Positions 27,001 through 34,072 of a stretch of 64,000 bases of DNA are shown here, in pieces. Numbering within the stretch: position 1 is the stretch's first letter; each line of letters starts with the position of its first letter. Position numbers and translations under genes: made by a program. A model generated the notes under the pieces. That model did no database searches. It was not told the origin of the DNA and was given only the letters and a program-made list of their open reading frames with translations. The DNA is from Peribacillus muralis (GTDB lineage: Bacteria > Bacillota > Bacilli > Bacillales > DSM-1321), in contig NZ_CP017080.1 in NCBI RefSeq assembly GCF_001645685.2, forward strand, positions 4,145,051 to 4,209,050, given 5' to 3'.

Positions 27001-27611
27001 CCCGCTTCAATGATTTCCCCTTTAAACAAGCCGTTCAATTTATAGCTTTTCGTAAACATGTCCGTCGTATGGGCATTGGGGCTCAAAATGTAATCTGCAC
27101 TTAAAAAGTTCCTGACGACGTTTTGAGATATAGAAGGGTTTCCAGGAATATCGAAGCCCATGCTCTTAAGCGGTGTCCCGTGCCATGTATTGATATAAAC
27201 TTGATCCTTTTTTGGAATGAAAAAAGATTGGAACGTCGAATTATTGATTAAATACTCACTTGTGGCCAAACATTTTAAATATTCCTTTGAATTACGTTGA
27301 ACAAATTTAACGTTAGGCATATCCTTATACTTCGCAATCACCCCAGAGAGGATGTCAAAATCCTGAATGGACCAAATATGCAGATAATCCTTGAAATCTT
27401 GATTTCCTATCATATAAGTAAACATCGCATATGGACTGTCGGTCATACTATTACCATCGCGGCTCTCATACAAAATGGTGTTTTTTTCTACACTTAACTT
27501 TTCATAATATTTCGCGTAATTGATTACGCGTTTATGATTTTCCCTTAAGAAGAAGTTCGTAACAGGCTGTAAAAGGAACTCAGCTCTTCTTTTTAATACC
27601 TTTTTATTCAC
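24006..27611 (-). CDS. Bifunctional CDP-glycerol glycerophosphotransferase/glycosyltransferase with four GW modules
   Basis: The 1201-residue frame begins at GTG 27611; its ribosome binding site is weak (AAAAGGGG about 13 bases away). Residues about 45-405 are a TagF-type glycerophosphotransferase: INTWHGTPLKSMGF, ILYAPTWKGTN, IKVHPF and LLITDYSSIFFDYL. Residues about 425-640 resemble the N-terminal half of a GT-B (GT4) glycosyltransferase (GGMRDNGITSSFINLM, VCYMHNDL, VSVSEGTMEL) and 1035-1195 its C-terminal half (NMGRLSPEKGQDNLI, LGQGPLREDL, SSHYEGQPMVLLEAM). Between the halves lie four GW/SH3_8-type modules with GW pairs near 721, 803, 926 and 1008. The enzyme would build or decorate a wall polymer from CDP-glycerol and a nucleotide sugar. 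No export signal or membrane segment is seen. Neighbours gtaB, galE and pgcA supply sugars. Confidence 0.88.
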   Translation of the reverse strand: MNKKVLKRRAEFLLQPVTNFFLRENHKRVINYAKYYEKLSVEKNTILYESRDGNSMTDSPYAMFTYMIGNQDFKDYLHIWSIQDFDILSGVIAKYKDMPNVKFVQRNSKEYLKCLATSEYLINNSTFQSFFIPKKDQVYINTWHGTPLKSMGFDIPGNPSISQNVVRNFLSADYILSPNAHTTDMFTKSYKLNGLFKGEIIEAGYPRIDMTLNTNPEEYMGYLKTLGLALQDGKQNILYAPTWKGTNLAKVDNDILQIIADMNDLGAQVGEQYNILIKVHPFLYKEAAKHADITDRLVPDYVDTNELLAAVDLLITDYSSIFFDYLVTDRPILFYTWDTDVYSEQRGQYLKNDELPGPMLFNAKELVQAVKDIEDVKKSYADKYHKMKQQFTNYEDGNVTERIVHSIFNNSTKHLNTITGLDSSKEKILIYPGGMRDNGITSSFINLMNNIDYDKYDVTCFTATPNSQEALKNLNKVNKNVRFLFKPGLPVYNLGEVYKDKFIHNRGERGSLGKKLYPEEAYIREHARLFGKTQFDYVIDFSGYSHYWAKFLLAADSKKKVCYMHNDLLSDSERVINGRRPHRINLRGLFSVYHRFDKLVSVSEGTMELNRNNLLQYADYEKFDFVMNSINPEKILQIKTEEAAPSITDEEASITTENFKARAILRDVRNHHAWNILPGNSNAFQFALEERLEDAEIMITRKAKGNEATYYKFSFNNQIIGWINEDAVEFLPDSIIYEKDLDKIAKLVRPRGNFIWSQPYKVEGTYKVSGSHDFKGILVNVDKEVKTQHSIYSRISINQTEIGWVDNSALSMQEQCTITEDMSEMDKLQIMLKRKYMLAQNYKKYKKFLDKLDNRTLKEVNTSAQKYGKIMNPEDHTIWTKAYPNYKAKRVGKAAEFEGQTVKITKYNRTRKGGYYLFELDNKKIGWLNTSAFEMIDEPVVLKEREVHGMAEIKLGNYNIFNKPYGLLDAMVVPEGPSFDGCLVEFDKEAVTQLGTYNHLVKDGKSLGWLDQQALIVQEVLGLEVNNHFVPYPNENDYNFVNMGRLSPEKGQDNLIHAFASFHEKHRNSKLYILGQGPLREDLQAIIDELELNHSVHLLGQLENPFSFMEKCDCFVLSSHYEGQPMVLLEAMTLGMKIMATDIVANRTVLENGKYGLLVENSINGLEKGLSTMANNAESKPEKFDYHQYNALAMETFKKCL

Positions 27612-27876
27612 TAAACAGGCAACCCCTTTTATGAATTGATCATCAATATCAGAAATAAATCTATTAAACCTTGTAAAAATGAAGCACGGAAAAGAAGAAA
27701 ACTCTTAATATGGGACAATCCACTCCATAACAAATCAAACTTGCCCGTGACTGTAATAATAAAGTTTTGAGATGCCTGATCGAATACATTTCAACATGAA
27801 TCCGATCAGACCATTACTGGTCACACAGGCTAGCTTGATGGAGATGGCATCTCTGATTCAGAAAGTGGATAATTTG
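27612..27876. other. Intergenic region before the transferase gene
   Basis: It holds the presumed promoter of the large transferase gene. A 30-codon frame (27796-27888, +) ends inside the gtaB terminator and has no ribosome binding site, so I do not call it. No other feature is seen. Confidence 0.4.
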
Positions 27877-27904
27877 AAAAAAGCCTAGTATTGCCGGCTT
27901 TTTT
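27877..27904 (-). terminator. Terminator of gtaB
   Basis: AAAAAAGCC (27877-27885) and GGCTTTTTT (27896-27904) form a short stem with A/T flanks; it lies 23 bp after the gtaB stop and can act on either strand. Confidence 0.75.
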
Positions 27905-27926
27905 GCTTTAAATCCTATATGAAGGT

Positions 27927-28814
27927 CTATTTGGTTGCAGTCCTGTGCATCTTGAGTATATTTTCCATTTCCTTAATGATGTCATCTCTTAACTCAGGAC
28001 GCTGCAGCGCAAATTCGATGGTCGTCTTGACAAAGCCATCCACTACTCCCACATCATAGCGTTTACCTTCAAAATCGTAGGCGAAAACCTTCTGTATTTC
28101 ATTCAATTTTTGGATGGCATCCGTCAACTGGATTTCGCCGCCGGCCCCTGTTTCTTGCCTAGCCAGGAAATCGAATATTTCCGGAGTTAGGATATATCTT
28201 CCCATAATGGCTAAATTGGAAGGCGCCGTTCCTTGTTTCGGTTTTTCAACGAAACGATTCACTTCGTATCTTCTGCCTTCCTGTGTAACCGGGTCAATAA
28301 CGCCATACCTATGCGTTTCGTTCTCATCCACTGGCTGCACTCCGATGATGGACGAGCCAGTTGCATCGTATTCGTTGATCAATTGACGCAATGAAGGCAC
28401 TTCGCTTTGTACGATATCATCACCTAAAAGGACGGCAAATGGCTCATCCCCGATAAAGTTCCGTGCACACCATACAGCATGTCCAAGACCTTTAGGTTCT
28501 TTTTGCCTAATGTAATGAATATTGGCCAAGTTAGAGGGATATTGCACTTTCTCCAATAGGTCGAATTTTTCTTTTTCCCGCAGGTTGTTCTCTAGCTCAT
28601 AGGCGTTATCGAAATGATCTTCGATCGCACGCTTATTCTTCCCTGTGACAATGATAATATCTTCAATTCCAGATTTCACGGCTTCTTCTATAATATATTG
28701 AATGGTTGGCTTGTCCACTATTGGCAGCATTTCTTTGGGCATTGCCTTCGTAGCAGGTAAAAATCTAGTTCCCAATCCCGCTGCAGGTATAATCGCCTTT
28801 TTAACTTTTTTCAT
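27927..28814 (-). CDS. gtaB: UTP-glucose-1-phosphate uridylyltransferase
   Basis: The 295-residue protein starts at ATG 28814 after GGAGGAG. It has the nucleotidyltransferase signature [20 protein letters not shown], the base-contact region [25 protein letters not shown] and GEIQLTDAI. It makes UDP-glucose from glucose-1-phosphate in the cytoplasm, the precursor for teichoic acid glucosylation, glycolipid anchors and, through GalE, UDP-galactose. PgcA, which supplies glucose-1-phosphate, is encoded upstream on the same strand. It has its own terminator. Equivalent to GalU of enterobacteria. Confidence 0.96.
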   Translation of the reverse strand: MKKVKKAIIPAAGLGTRFLPATKAMPKEMLPIVDKPTIQYIIEEAVKSGIEDIIIVTGKNKRAIEDHFDNAYELENNLREKEKFDLLEKVQYPSNLANIHYIRQKEPKGLGHAVWCARNFIGDEPFAVLLGDDIVQSEVPSLRQLINEYDATGSSIIGVQPVDENETHRYGVIDPVTQEGRRYEVNRFVEKPKQGTAPSNLAIMGRYILTPEIFDFLARQETGAGGEIQLTDAIQKLNEIQKVFAYDFEGKRYDVGVVDGFVKTTIEFALQRPELRDDIIKEMENILKMHRTATK

Positions 28815-29048
28815 ACTTTTGTAGCTCCTCCGTCATAACTTTTTAAATCTATCCATAAGACTACTTAGTTTACTATATACAATATTCATAGTAACATAGA
28901 CTCGTTTTTTGTAAATATTTTCGTCAATTAAAAATACTTGCACATCAACATATTATATACCAATTTCTATAAAATTAAAAACCTATTAAGTTCCATATTC
29001 AACCATATTTTCAATATTGGGGAGAAGATGACGTTTCAAGCACCAAGC

Positions 29049-29092
29049 AAAAAGGCCTTTCCCTGAATGAACATCGGGAAAAGGCCTCATTT
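29049..29092 (-). terminator. Terminator of pgcA
   Basis: AGGCCTTTCCC and GGGAAAAGGCCT form a stem with a one-base bulge; the minus-strand transcript continues into TTTTTG. It lies about 25 bp after the pgcA stop. Confidence 0.85.
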
Positions 29093-29112
29093 TCTTCATT
29101 AATATTGCTGCC

Positions 29113-30852
29113 TTACGCGCCTTTAATGATCGCGTTAATTTTTTCCATAAAGGCATTCATCACATGCTTCAGTTTCAATTCCGCCTCTTCCAGCTTTTCA
29201 CCTTGGATGCCGAAGTAGAATTTGATTTTTGGTTCTGTCCCCGATGGCCGTAAGCAGACCCAGGTTCCATCTTCAAGGAAGTACTTGATTACATTTGATT
29301 TGGGTAAATCGATCACTTCCTCGGTATTACCGTCCATCGCCAGCTTCCTGCCGCTTTGATAATCCTCCTGGACCACTACAGCTTTACCGGCTATATGCTT
29401 TGGAGGATCCTGACGGAATTGATCGAGAATCCCCTGGATTTGCCCAGCCCCTTCGATTCCCTTTAGCGTCAATGATTGAAGTCCCTCCAAATAATATCCG
29501 TACTTTTCAAAAATTTGGATCAATCCTTCATATAGATCCATTCCCTGCTGTTTATAGTAAGCACAAACCTCAACCGCAAGGATGGCTGCCTGGATCGCAT
29601 CTTTGTCTCGGGCAAAATCCTTGATTAAATAGCCATAACTTTCTTCATAACCGAATAAGAAGGTGTGCTGGCCGCTTTCCTGATATTCGTTGATCTTTTC
29701 AGCGATGAATTTAAAACCGGTCAATACATCAACGGTTTCCAATCCATATTCTTTCGCAATGGTACGGCCGATTTCCGAAGTCACGATCGTTTTTAAGACC
29801 ACGCCATTTTCAGGCAACGTCCCTTTTGCTTGCTTTTCTCTTAAAAGGTAATCCAATATGAGTGCGCCTGTTTGATTACCTGTAAGCACCACATATTCGC
29901 CAGCTTTATTTTTAACCGCGATTCCGAGTCGATCTGCATCAGGGTCGGTAGCGATCAGAAGGTCGGCAGATACCGTATTTCCCAATTCGATTGCCATCTT
30001 GAATGCTGCATGCTCTTCAGGATTCGGAGATTTGACTGTCGAAAAATTGGGATCAGGCAATTCCTGCTCCTTTACAACGTGTACCTTGTCGTAACCAAGA
30101 TCTCGCAAGGCCCGTCTGACCGATTTATTTGCCGTACCATGAAGCGGCGTGAATACGACCGTCACATCCTCTTCTTCACTTAAACTCTTGTTTTCTGGTA
30201 CAGTAAGTAATTTTTCATTATAGGCAGCATCGATATCTTCACCGATCATCTCAATAAGACCGTTCGCTTTTAAGGTCGCTTCATCCTTCACCGCAATGGT
30301 CAGTTCATTTTCAATCGCATTGACGTATTCAATCACCTTATCCGCCGTGGCTGGTGGAAGCTGGGCGCCATCCGGTCCATACACCTTATAACCATTATAT
30401 TCGGGTGGATTATGGCTGGCCGTGATCACGATCCCAGCATAGGCATTCAGCTCACGAACGGCAAAGGATAGCTCCGGCGTCGGCCTTAGCTCATCGAATA
30501 GATACGCCTTTATCCCTTGTGTAGCCAAGGTCTTGGCCGCTTCCAAGGCAAATTCGGGGGATTTGAAGCGTGAGTCGTACGCGATTGCCACGCCTCTGTT
30601 CTTTGCATCATCGCCGATTTCCTGGAGATAATGCGCCAATCCCAATGTCGCTTTGCGGACTGTATAAAGATTCATCCGATTCGTGCCTGCACCGATTTCC
30701 CCGCGCATGCCGCCTGTACCGAATTCCAGGTTCTTGTAAAACGCATCTTCCACTTTTTTTTCATCATCTTGCATCTTTGTAAGTAATGACTTCATTTCCT
30801 CATCAAGGGCTTCATAATTCACCCAAGAGCTATAAGAACGTTTCCAATCCAT
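29113..30852 (-). CDS. pgcA: Alpha-phosphoglucomutase (phospho-sugar mutase)
   Basis: The start ATG 30852 ([10 protein letters not shown]) is 10 bases after AAGGA and aligns with the known B. subtilis N-terminus (MTWRKSY) as I recall it; GTG 30858 is too close to the site. The 579-residue protein has the phosphoserine loop [14 protein letters not shown], the metal loop [12 protein letters not shown], the sugar-binding GYEESYGYL and the phosphate-binding [12 protein letters not shown]. It converts glucose-6-phosphate to glucose-1-phosphate for GtaB. It forms the head of the surface-polymer cluster pgcA-gtaB-transferase-galE. Confidence 0.96.
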   Translation of the reverse strand: MDWKRSYSSWVNYEALDEEMKSLLTKMQDDEKKVEDAFYKNLEFGTGGMRGEIGAGTNRMNLYTVRKATLGLAHYLQEIGDDAKNRGVAIAYDSRFKSPEFALEAAKTLATQGIKAYLFDELRPTPELSFAVRELNAYAGIVITASHNPPEYNGYKVYGPDGAQLPPATADKVIEYVNAIENELTIAVKDEATLKANGLIEMIGEDIDAAYNEKLLTVPENKSLSEEEDVTVVFTPLHGTANKSVRRALRDLGYDKVHVVKEQELPDPNFSTVKSPNPEEHAAFKMAIELGNTVSADLLIATDPDADRLGIAVKNKAGEYVVLTGNQTGALILDYLLREKQAKGTLPENGVVLKTIVTSEIGRTIAKEYGLETVDVLTGFKFIAEKINEYQESGQHTFLFGYEESYGYLIKDFARDKDAIQAAILAVEVCAYYKQQGMDLYEGLIQIFEKYGYYLEGLQSLTLKGIEGAGQIQGILDQFRQDPPKHIAGKAVVVQEDYQSGRKLAMDGNTEEVIDLPKSNVIKYFLEDGTWVCLRPSGTEPKIKFYFGIQGEKLEEAELKLKHVMNAFMEKINAIIKGA

Positions 30853-31090
30853 TTTCACATAGTCCTTCTTTCTTTCTAGTTTCCTATCGGAAAATCCAGA
30901 TATTTCTACTAAAAACTCACGAAATAAAAAAGCCGTTCATGGGACTTTCTTCGCTATATTATCAGCAATAAATGGACAACAGTCAATATCATAAACAGAA
31001 AAATACTTTGCTCGTGTCGGGTTGCTATGCTGGAATAGAATGGATTGGGTTGGGGATGCTTCATGGAGGGGAATCAGGTGAACTTGGACA

Positions 31091-31148
31091 TCGCCCCCTG
31101 TCTCATGGAAAACATGCATCCAGGAGACAGCGGGGCGACGGTCAGGTC
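31091..31148. repeat. Long imperfect inverted repeat
   Basis: TCGCCCCCTGTCTC (31091-31104) pairs with GAGACAGCGGGGCGA (31134-31148) with one bulged base across a 29-base loop. The stem is GC-rich and lies 10-67 bp past the stop of the reductase gene on its transcript, but no T-run follows, so it is not a standard terminator. It could be an mRNA end-protecting stem or part of a dispersed repeat. Confidence 0.6.
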
Positions 31149-31157
31149 CGTTTTAAA

Positions 31158-31799
31158 TTACTTCGCTTCGCCGACAACGGTAAAACGTTGATTGATGTGC
31201 TGCGGATTCTCGATCTCGTCAAGTACAGCCACGGCGAAATCGGCGTAACTCACATAACTTTCGCCTTTTGAGTTTACGAGCAGATTGTCTTTACCAAGTT
31301 CATACTGCCCTGTTCTTTTCCCTTGCGGATCAAAGAAGGCGGATGGACTGATGAATGTCCAATGGATGCCGCTTGCATGCTGTAAATCCTCCAGATTCTT
31401 GGCTTGATTAGACGCCGTGGCAAAATACTCTTTAGGGAAATCGGGCGTATCCAGCACACGTGTCGTTTTCGCCTCGTCAACGAAAAGGCTGCCTGCACCG
31501 CCAACAACGATCAATTTAGTGTGAGGCGCGCCTTTCATTGCAGCAATAAGGATTTTCCCTGCCTCCACATGCAGATGTTCCTTCCCTGGAGCTGCACCAA
31601 AAGCATTCACAACCACATCGAACTGCTTCAAATCATCCGCTTGGATGTCGAAAATATCTTTAACAAGTATGGATACCCCTGAATCCTGGACTTTCGCTTC
31701 ATCCCTGACCACAGCCGTCACTTCATGTCCTCTAGTTTTAGCTTCGTTTACAATCAAGCCTCCAGCTTTTCCGCTTGCACCTATGATAGCTATCTTCAT
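31158..31799 (-). CDS. NAD(P)-binding reductase, YwnB-like
   Basis: The 213-residue protein starts at ATG 31799 after GGGAGGAAATT. The Rossmann motif IIGASGKAGGLIVNEA is at residues 4-20, with VVVNAFGA, VVGGAGSLF and SPSAFFDPQGKRTG later. It belongs to the NAD(P)H-binding atypical SDR group (BLVRB/YwnB type) likely to act on flavin or quinone-like substrates. In B. subtilis ywnB is next to the Rrf2 gene ywnA; here the Rrf2 gene is 1.8 kb away across bdbDC. An array of 21-bp repeats sits 109 bp upstream of the start. Confidence 0.85.
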   Translation of the reverse strand: MKIAIIGASGKAGGLIVNEAKTRGHEVTAVVRDEAKVQDSGVSILVKDIFDIQADDLKQFDVVVNAFGAAPGKEHLHVEAGKILIAAMKGAPHTKLIVVGGAGSLFVDEAKTTRVLDTPDFPKEYFATASNQAKNLEDLQHASGIHWTFISPSAFFDPQGKRTGQYELGKDNLLVNSKGESYVSYADFAVAVLDEIENPQHINQRFTVVGEAK

Positions 31800-31907
31800 T
31801 ATAATTTCCTCCCCTTAATGGTTTAAACACTTAAATGTAATCAAATTAGTTACATGTAATAATATAAATTACAACCACTTCTTTTGTCAAATGCTTTTTG
31901 AAAAATC

Positions 31908-32051
31908 TTTCGTTGATATATTGTGGAGTTTCGTCGATATATCGCGGATTTCGTTGATATATTGCGGAGTTTCGTCGATATATCGCGGATTTCGTTGATA
32001 TATTGCGGGGTTTCGTCGATATATTGCGGAGTTTCGTCGATATATAACTGA
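31908..32051 (-). repeat. Array of seven 20-21 bp direct repeats (array 1)
   Basis: Seven consecutive units start at 31908, 31929, 31949, 31970, 31990, 32011 and 32032. The plus-strand unit is TTTCGT(T/C)GATATAT(T/C)GCGGA(G). Units alternate between TTGATATATTG (21 bp) and the palindromic TCGATATATCG (20 bp). A degraded eighth unit follows. On the minus strand each unit reads (A/G)ACGAAA. The array lies between the bdbC terminator and the ywnB-like gene. The mixed 20/21 bp period breaks any reading frame, so it is not coding. Confidence 0.92.
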
Positions 32052-32114
32052 TTTCGGTTCAGCAGATATATCGTGTTTTCCGTTGCTGTGCCGTTCCATT
32101 AGTATTCGTTCATT

Positions 32115-32160
32115 AAAAAAGCACCATTCATTGTGAAATCATTTCCACAAAGAATGGTGC
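32115..32160 (-). terminator. Terminator of the bdbDC operon
   Basis: GCACCATTC-A-TTGTG and CACAA-A-GAATGGTGC form a long stem with one A:A mismatch; on the minus strand it is followed by a run of six T. It begins 6 bp after the bdbC stop. Confidence 0.9.
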
Positions 32161-32165
32161 GCTTT

Positions 32166-32588
32166 TCATGCTGCTGTTTCGTTCTTCCGATTGCTGCTCA
32201 TTAGTAATGCCATGCATATTGTAATGAGGGTGAAGGCAATAAAGGCCAAAAACGGAATCGTGATGAACCCTAACCAATTTATATAATCGACTGAGCAAGG
32301 GACACCGCTTTGGCACATTTCGAATTGCTGCAGGGCTGGAATCTTTTGCAGGCAATAGTGGTATCCTGAAACCAGCATCCCCAAAATCGACAAGGGGAGG
32401 ATGTACCGATGGATTTTCAGGTCTTGCTCATAGAAGGCCCGTCCTAATAATATAACTAGCGGGTACATCAAGATCCTTTGGTACCAGCAAAAAGTACAAG
32501 GTACATAATGAAGGATTTCACTGAAATAGAGACTTCCCGCAGTGGCCATGATGGATAATATCCAAGCGAATAATAGCGACTTGTTCAT
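32166..32588 (-). CDS. bdbC: Disulfide oxidoreductase BdbC (DsbB family)
   Basis: The 140-residue protein has four membrane helices and two cysteine pairs on the outside face: HYVPCTFCWYQRI (first CxxC) and CQSGVPCSVDY (second pair). BdbC passes electrons from the thiol oxidase BdbD to quinone. It starts at ATG 32588, only 3 bp after the bdbD stop, so the two are one operon as in B. subtilis bdbDC, where they support competence and secreted protein folding. Confidence 0.95.
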   Translation of the reverse strand: MNKSLLFAWILSIMATAGSLYFSEILHYVPCTFCWYQRILMYPLVILLGRAFYEQDLKIHRYILPLSILGMLVSGYHYCLQKIPALQQFEMCQSGVPCSVDYINWLGFITIPFLAFIAFTLITICMALLMSSNRKNETAA

Positions 32589-32591
32589 CGA

Positions 32592-33281
32592 CTATTTGCC
32601 CTTCGCTGCTTCATCAACCATTTTCTTCAGATCATCTATCGTATTTCCCTCAAACTTCTGGCCATTGACGAATAAGGAAGGTGTGCCTGATACAGCTAAT
32701 TCTTCGGCAGTCTTCATATCCTTGTTCCAGTGTTCCTCGGATTTGCCTGCTTTAAAGGAGGCAACCACCTTTTTCACATCCGCTTCATTTGCGATTTCCT
32801 TCAAGGTCTTTTCCAAAAAATCATCGGTGAATATATCTTCTTTTTCATATTTATGATCATCAGGCTGCTTACTGAATAAAAGCTCATGAAACTTCCAGAA
32901 CGTTTCATTTCCTAATTCCTGATAAACGCTCTCAGCAAATTTAGCGGATCTAGTGGAATCGACGTTAATGAACGAATAATTCATGAAATAAAATTGCGCT
33001 TTTCCTGTATCGACCAGCTCACTTTTGATCGATGGAAAGAAGTTCTCTTCGAAGGTCTTACACACTGGACATTTATAATCACCAAATTCAACAATTTTCA
33101 CAGGGGCCGATTCATCTCCTACATAAGGCTGTGCTTCATAATCGATTTCATAAGCCGCTGTATCCTCTTTTTTACCGTTAGCCAAGAAAATGAACCCGAT
33201 AATGATGACAGCGACCAACCCGATGATCCAAAACGTGAATGCAGATGATTGTTTTTGCTTCTTATTATTTTTATTAGACAT
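32592..33281 (-). CDS. bdbD: Thiol-disulfide oxidoreductase BdbD (DsbA-like)
   Basis: The second ATG at 33281 is 6 bases after GGAGG and is preferred over the one at 33284, giving 229 residues. A lysine-rich cytoplasmic start is followed by a membrane anchor (about 14-34), then a DsbA/thioredoxin-like domain with the active site GDYKCPVCKTFE and the cis-Pro loop VSGTPSLFVNG. It oxidises cysteines in exported proteins and is recycled by BdbC, encoded 3 bp downstream. Confidence 0.94.
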   Translation of the reverse strand: MSNKNNKKQKQSSAFTFWIIGLVAVIIIGFIFLANGKKEDTAAYEIDYEAQPYVGDESAPVKIVEFGDYKCPVCKTFEENFFPSIKSELVDTGKAQFYFMNYSFINVDSTRSAKFAESVYQELGNETFWKFHELLFSKQPDDHKYEKEDIFTDDFLEKTLKEIANEADVKKVVASFKAGKSEEHWNKDMKTAEELAVSGTPSLFVNGQKFEGNTIDDLKKMVDEAAKGK

Positions 33282-33562
33282 CATGAACCTCCATAGCTAT
33301 TATTGTTTTTTAACATTCCTTATACAGGTCCTTTGGACTCCATTAAGGCCGCTTTCAGTTCCCCCTTTCCATTTGCCGCATACCTGTAACTGACTCGTTT
33401 ACGTGTTATAATATAAGTTTCACATGATGGTTTGTCAATTTAACGATCCTTTTATTTATGGCGGCGAATGTGATTCATGATCATTATAACTTGTAACTAC
33501 TTGAATTACATGTTAAATGTTTTATACTATATAGGAATCGAGTTGTTAAAGGAGAGAACAAG

Positions 33563-34003
33563 ATGTCCATCAGTACCCGTTTTTCCGTAGGGATCCATAT
33601 ATTATCTCTTTTAGAAATTAATAAAGAAGTCGTTAACACTTCTGATTATATTGCAAAAAGTGTCAACACCAACCCCGCCTTAATCAGGAAAATTACCGGC
33701 ATGCTCAAGAGTGCCGGTTTGGTGAATGTCCGGCCTGGCATTGCTGGAGCGACATTGGCCAAGGGGCTGTCAGATATTACTTTACTCGATGTTTACAAAG
33801 CCGTTAATGTGACGCACGATAAAGAACTATTTGGCGTACATGAAAATCCTAACCCAGCATGCCCTGTGGGAAGAAATATACAGAGCGCGATAGAGCCGCT
33901 TTTTTCAGTTGCTGAACTTGCCTTGGAAAAAGCATTGGGCGCCGTAACGATCGAGGATGTCGTCAAGGAGATCATTGAAAGAGATGCGCTAAGCAACTCG
34001 TGA
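33563..34003 (+). CDS. Rrf2 family regulator, YwnA-like
   Basis: The 146-residue protein starts at ATG 33563 after AAAGGAGAG. The winged helix (about 1-75: STRFSVGIHILSLLE, NPALIRKITGMLKSAGLVNV) is followed by a short effector region with a single cysteine (ENPNPACPVGRN) and a dimerisation helix. Rrf2 proteins without a 3-Cys cluster, such as YwnA and HypR, respond to electrophiles or oxidants by thiol chemistry. It is divergent from bdbD, 281 bp away, and could regulate bdbDC, the ywnB-like gene or itself. Confidence 0.9.
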   Translation: MSISTRFSVGIHILSLLEINKEVVNTSDYIAKSVNTNPALIRKITGMLKSAGLVNVRPGIAGATLAKGLSDITLLDVYKAVNVTHDKELFGVHENPNPACPVGRNIQSAIEPLFSVAELALEKALGAVTIEDVVKEIIERDALSNS

Positions 34004-34028
34004 TATGTTACGTTTAGCTTTTTTAGAA

Positions 34029-34064
34029 GCAAAAACACATGAGGAAGACTCATGTGTTTTTTTG
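34029..34064. terminator. Bidirectional terminator
   Basis: AAAAACACATGAG and CTCATGTGTTTTT form a 13-bp perfect stem with a 5-base loop between the converging Rrf2 and glucosaminidase genes, with A-run and T-run on both sides. Confidence 0.92.
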
Positions 34065-34072
34065 TTGGTATT

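Noticed and set aside
27796..27888. A 30-codon frame on the plus strand ending at the gtaB terminator
   Set aside because: No ribosome binding site; the end lies inside the terminator stem, so a working gene is unlikely.
31887..32099. A 70-codon frame on the minus strand through array 1 with repeated IYRRNP
   Set aside because: The array mixes 20- and 21-bp units, so the frame shifts within it, and no ribosome binding site precedes the start.
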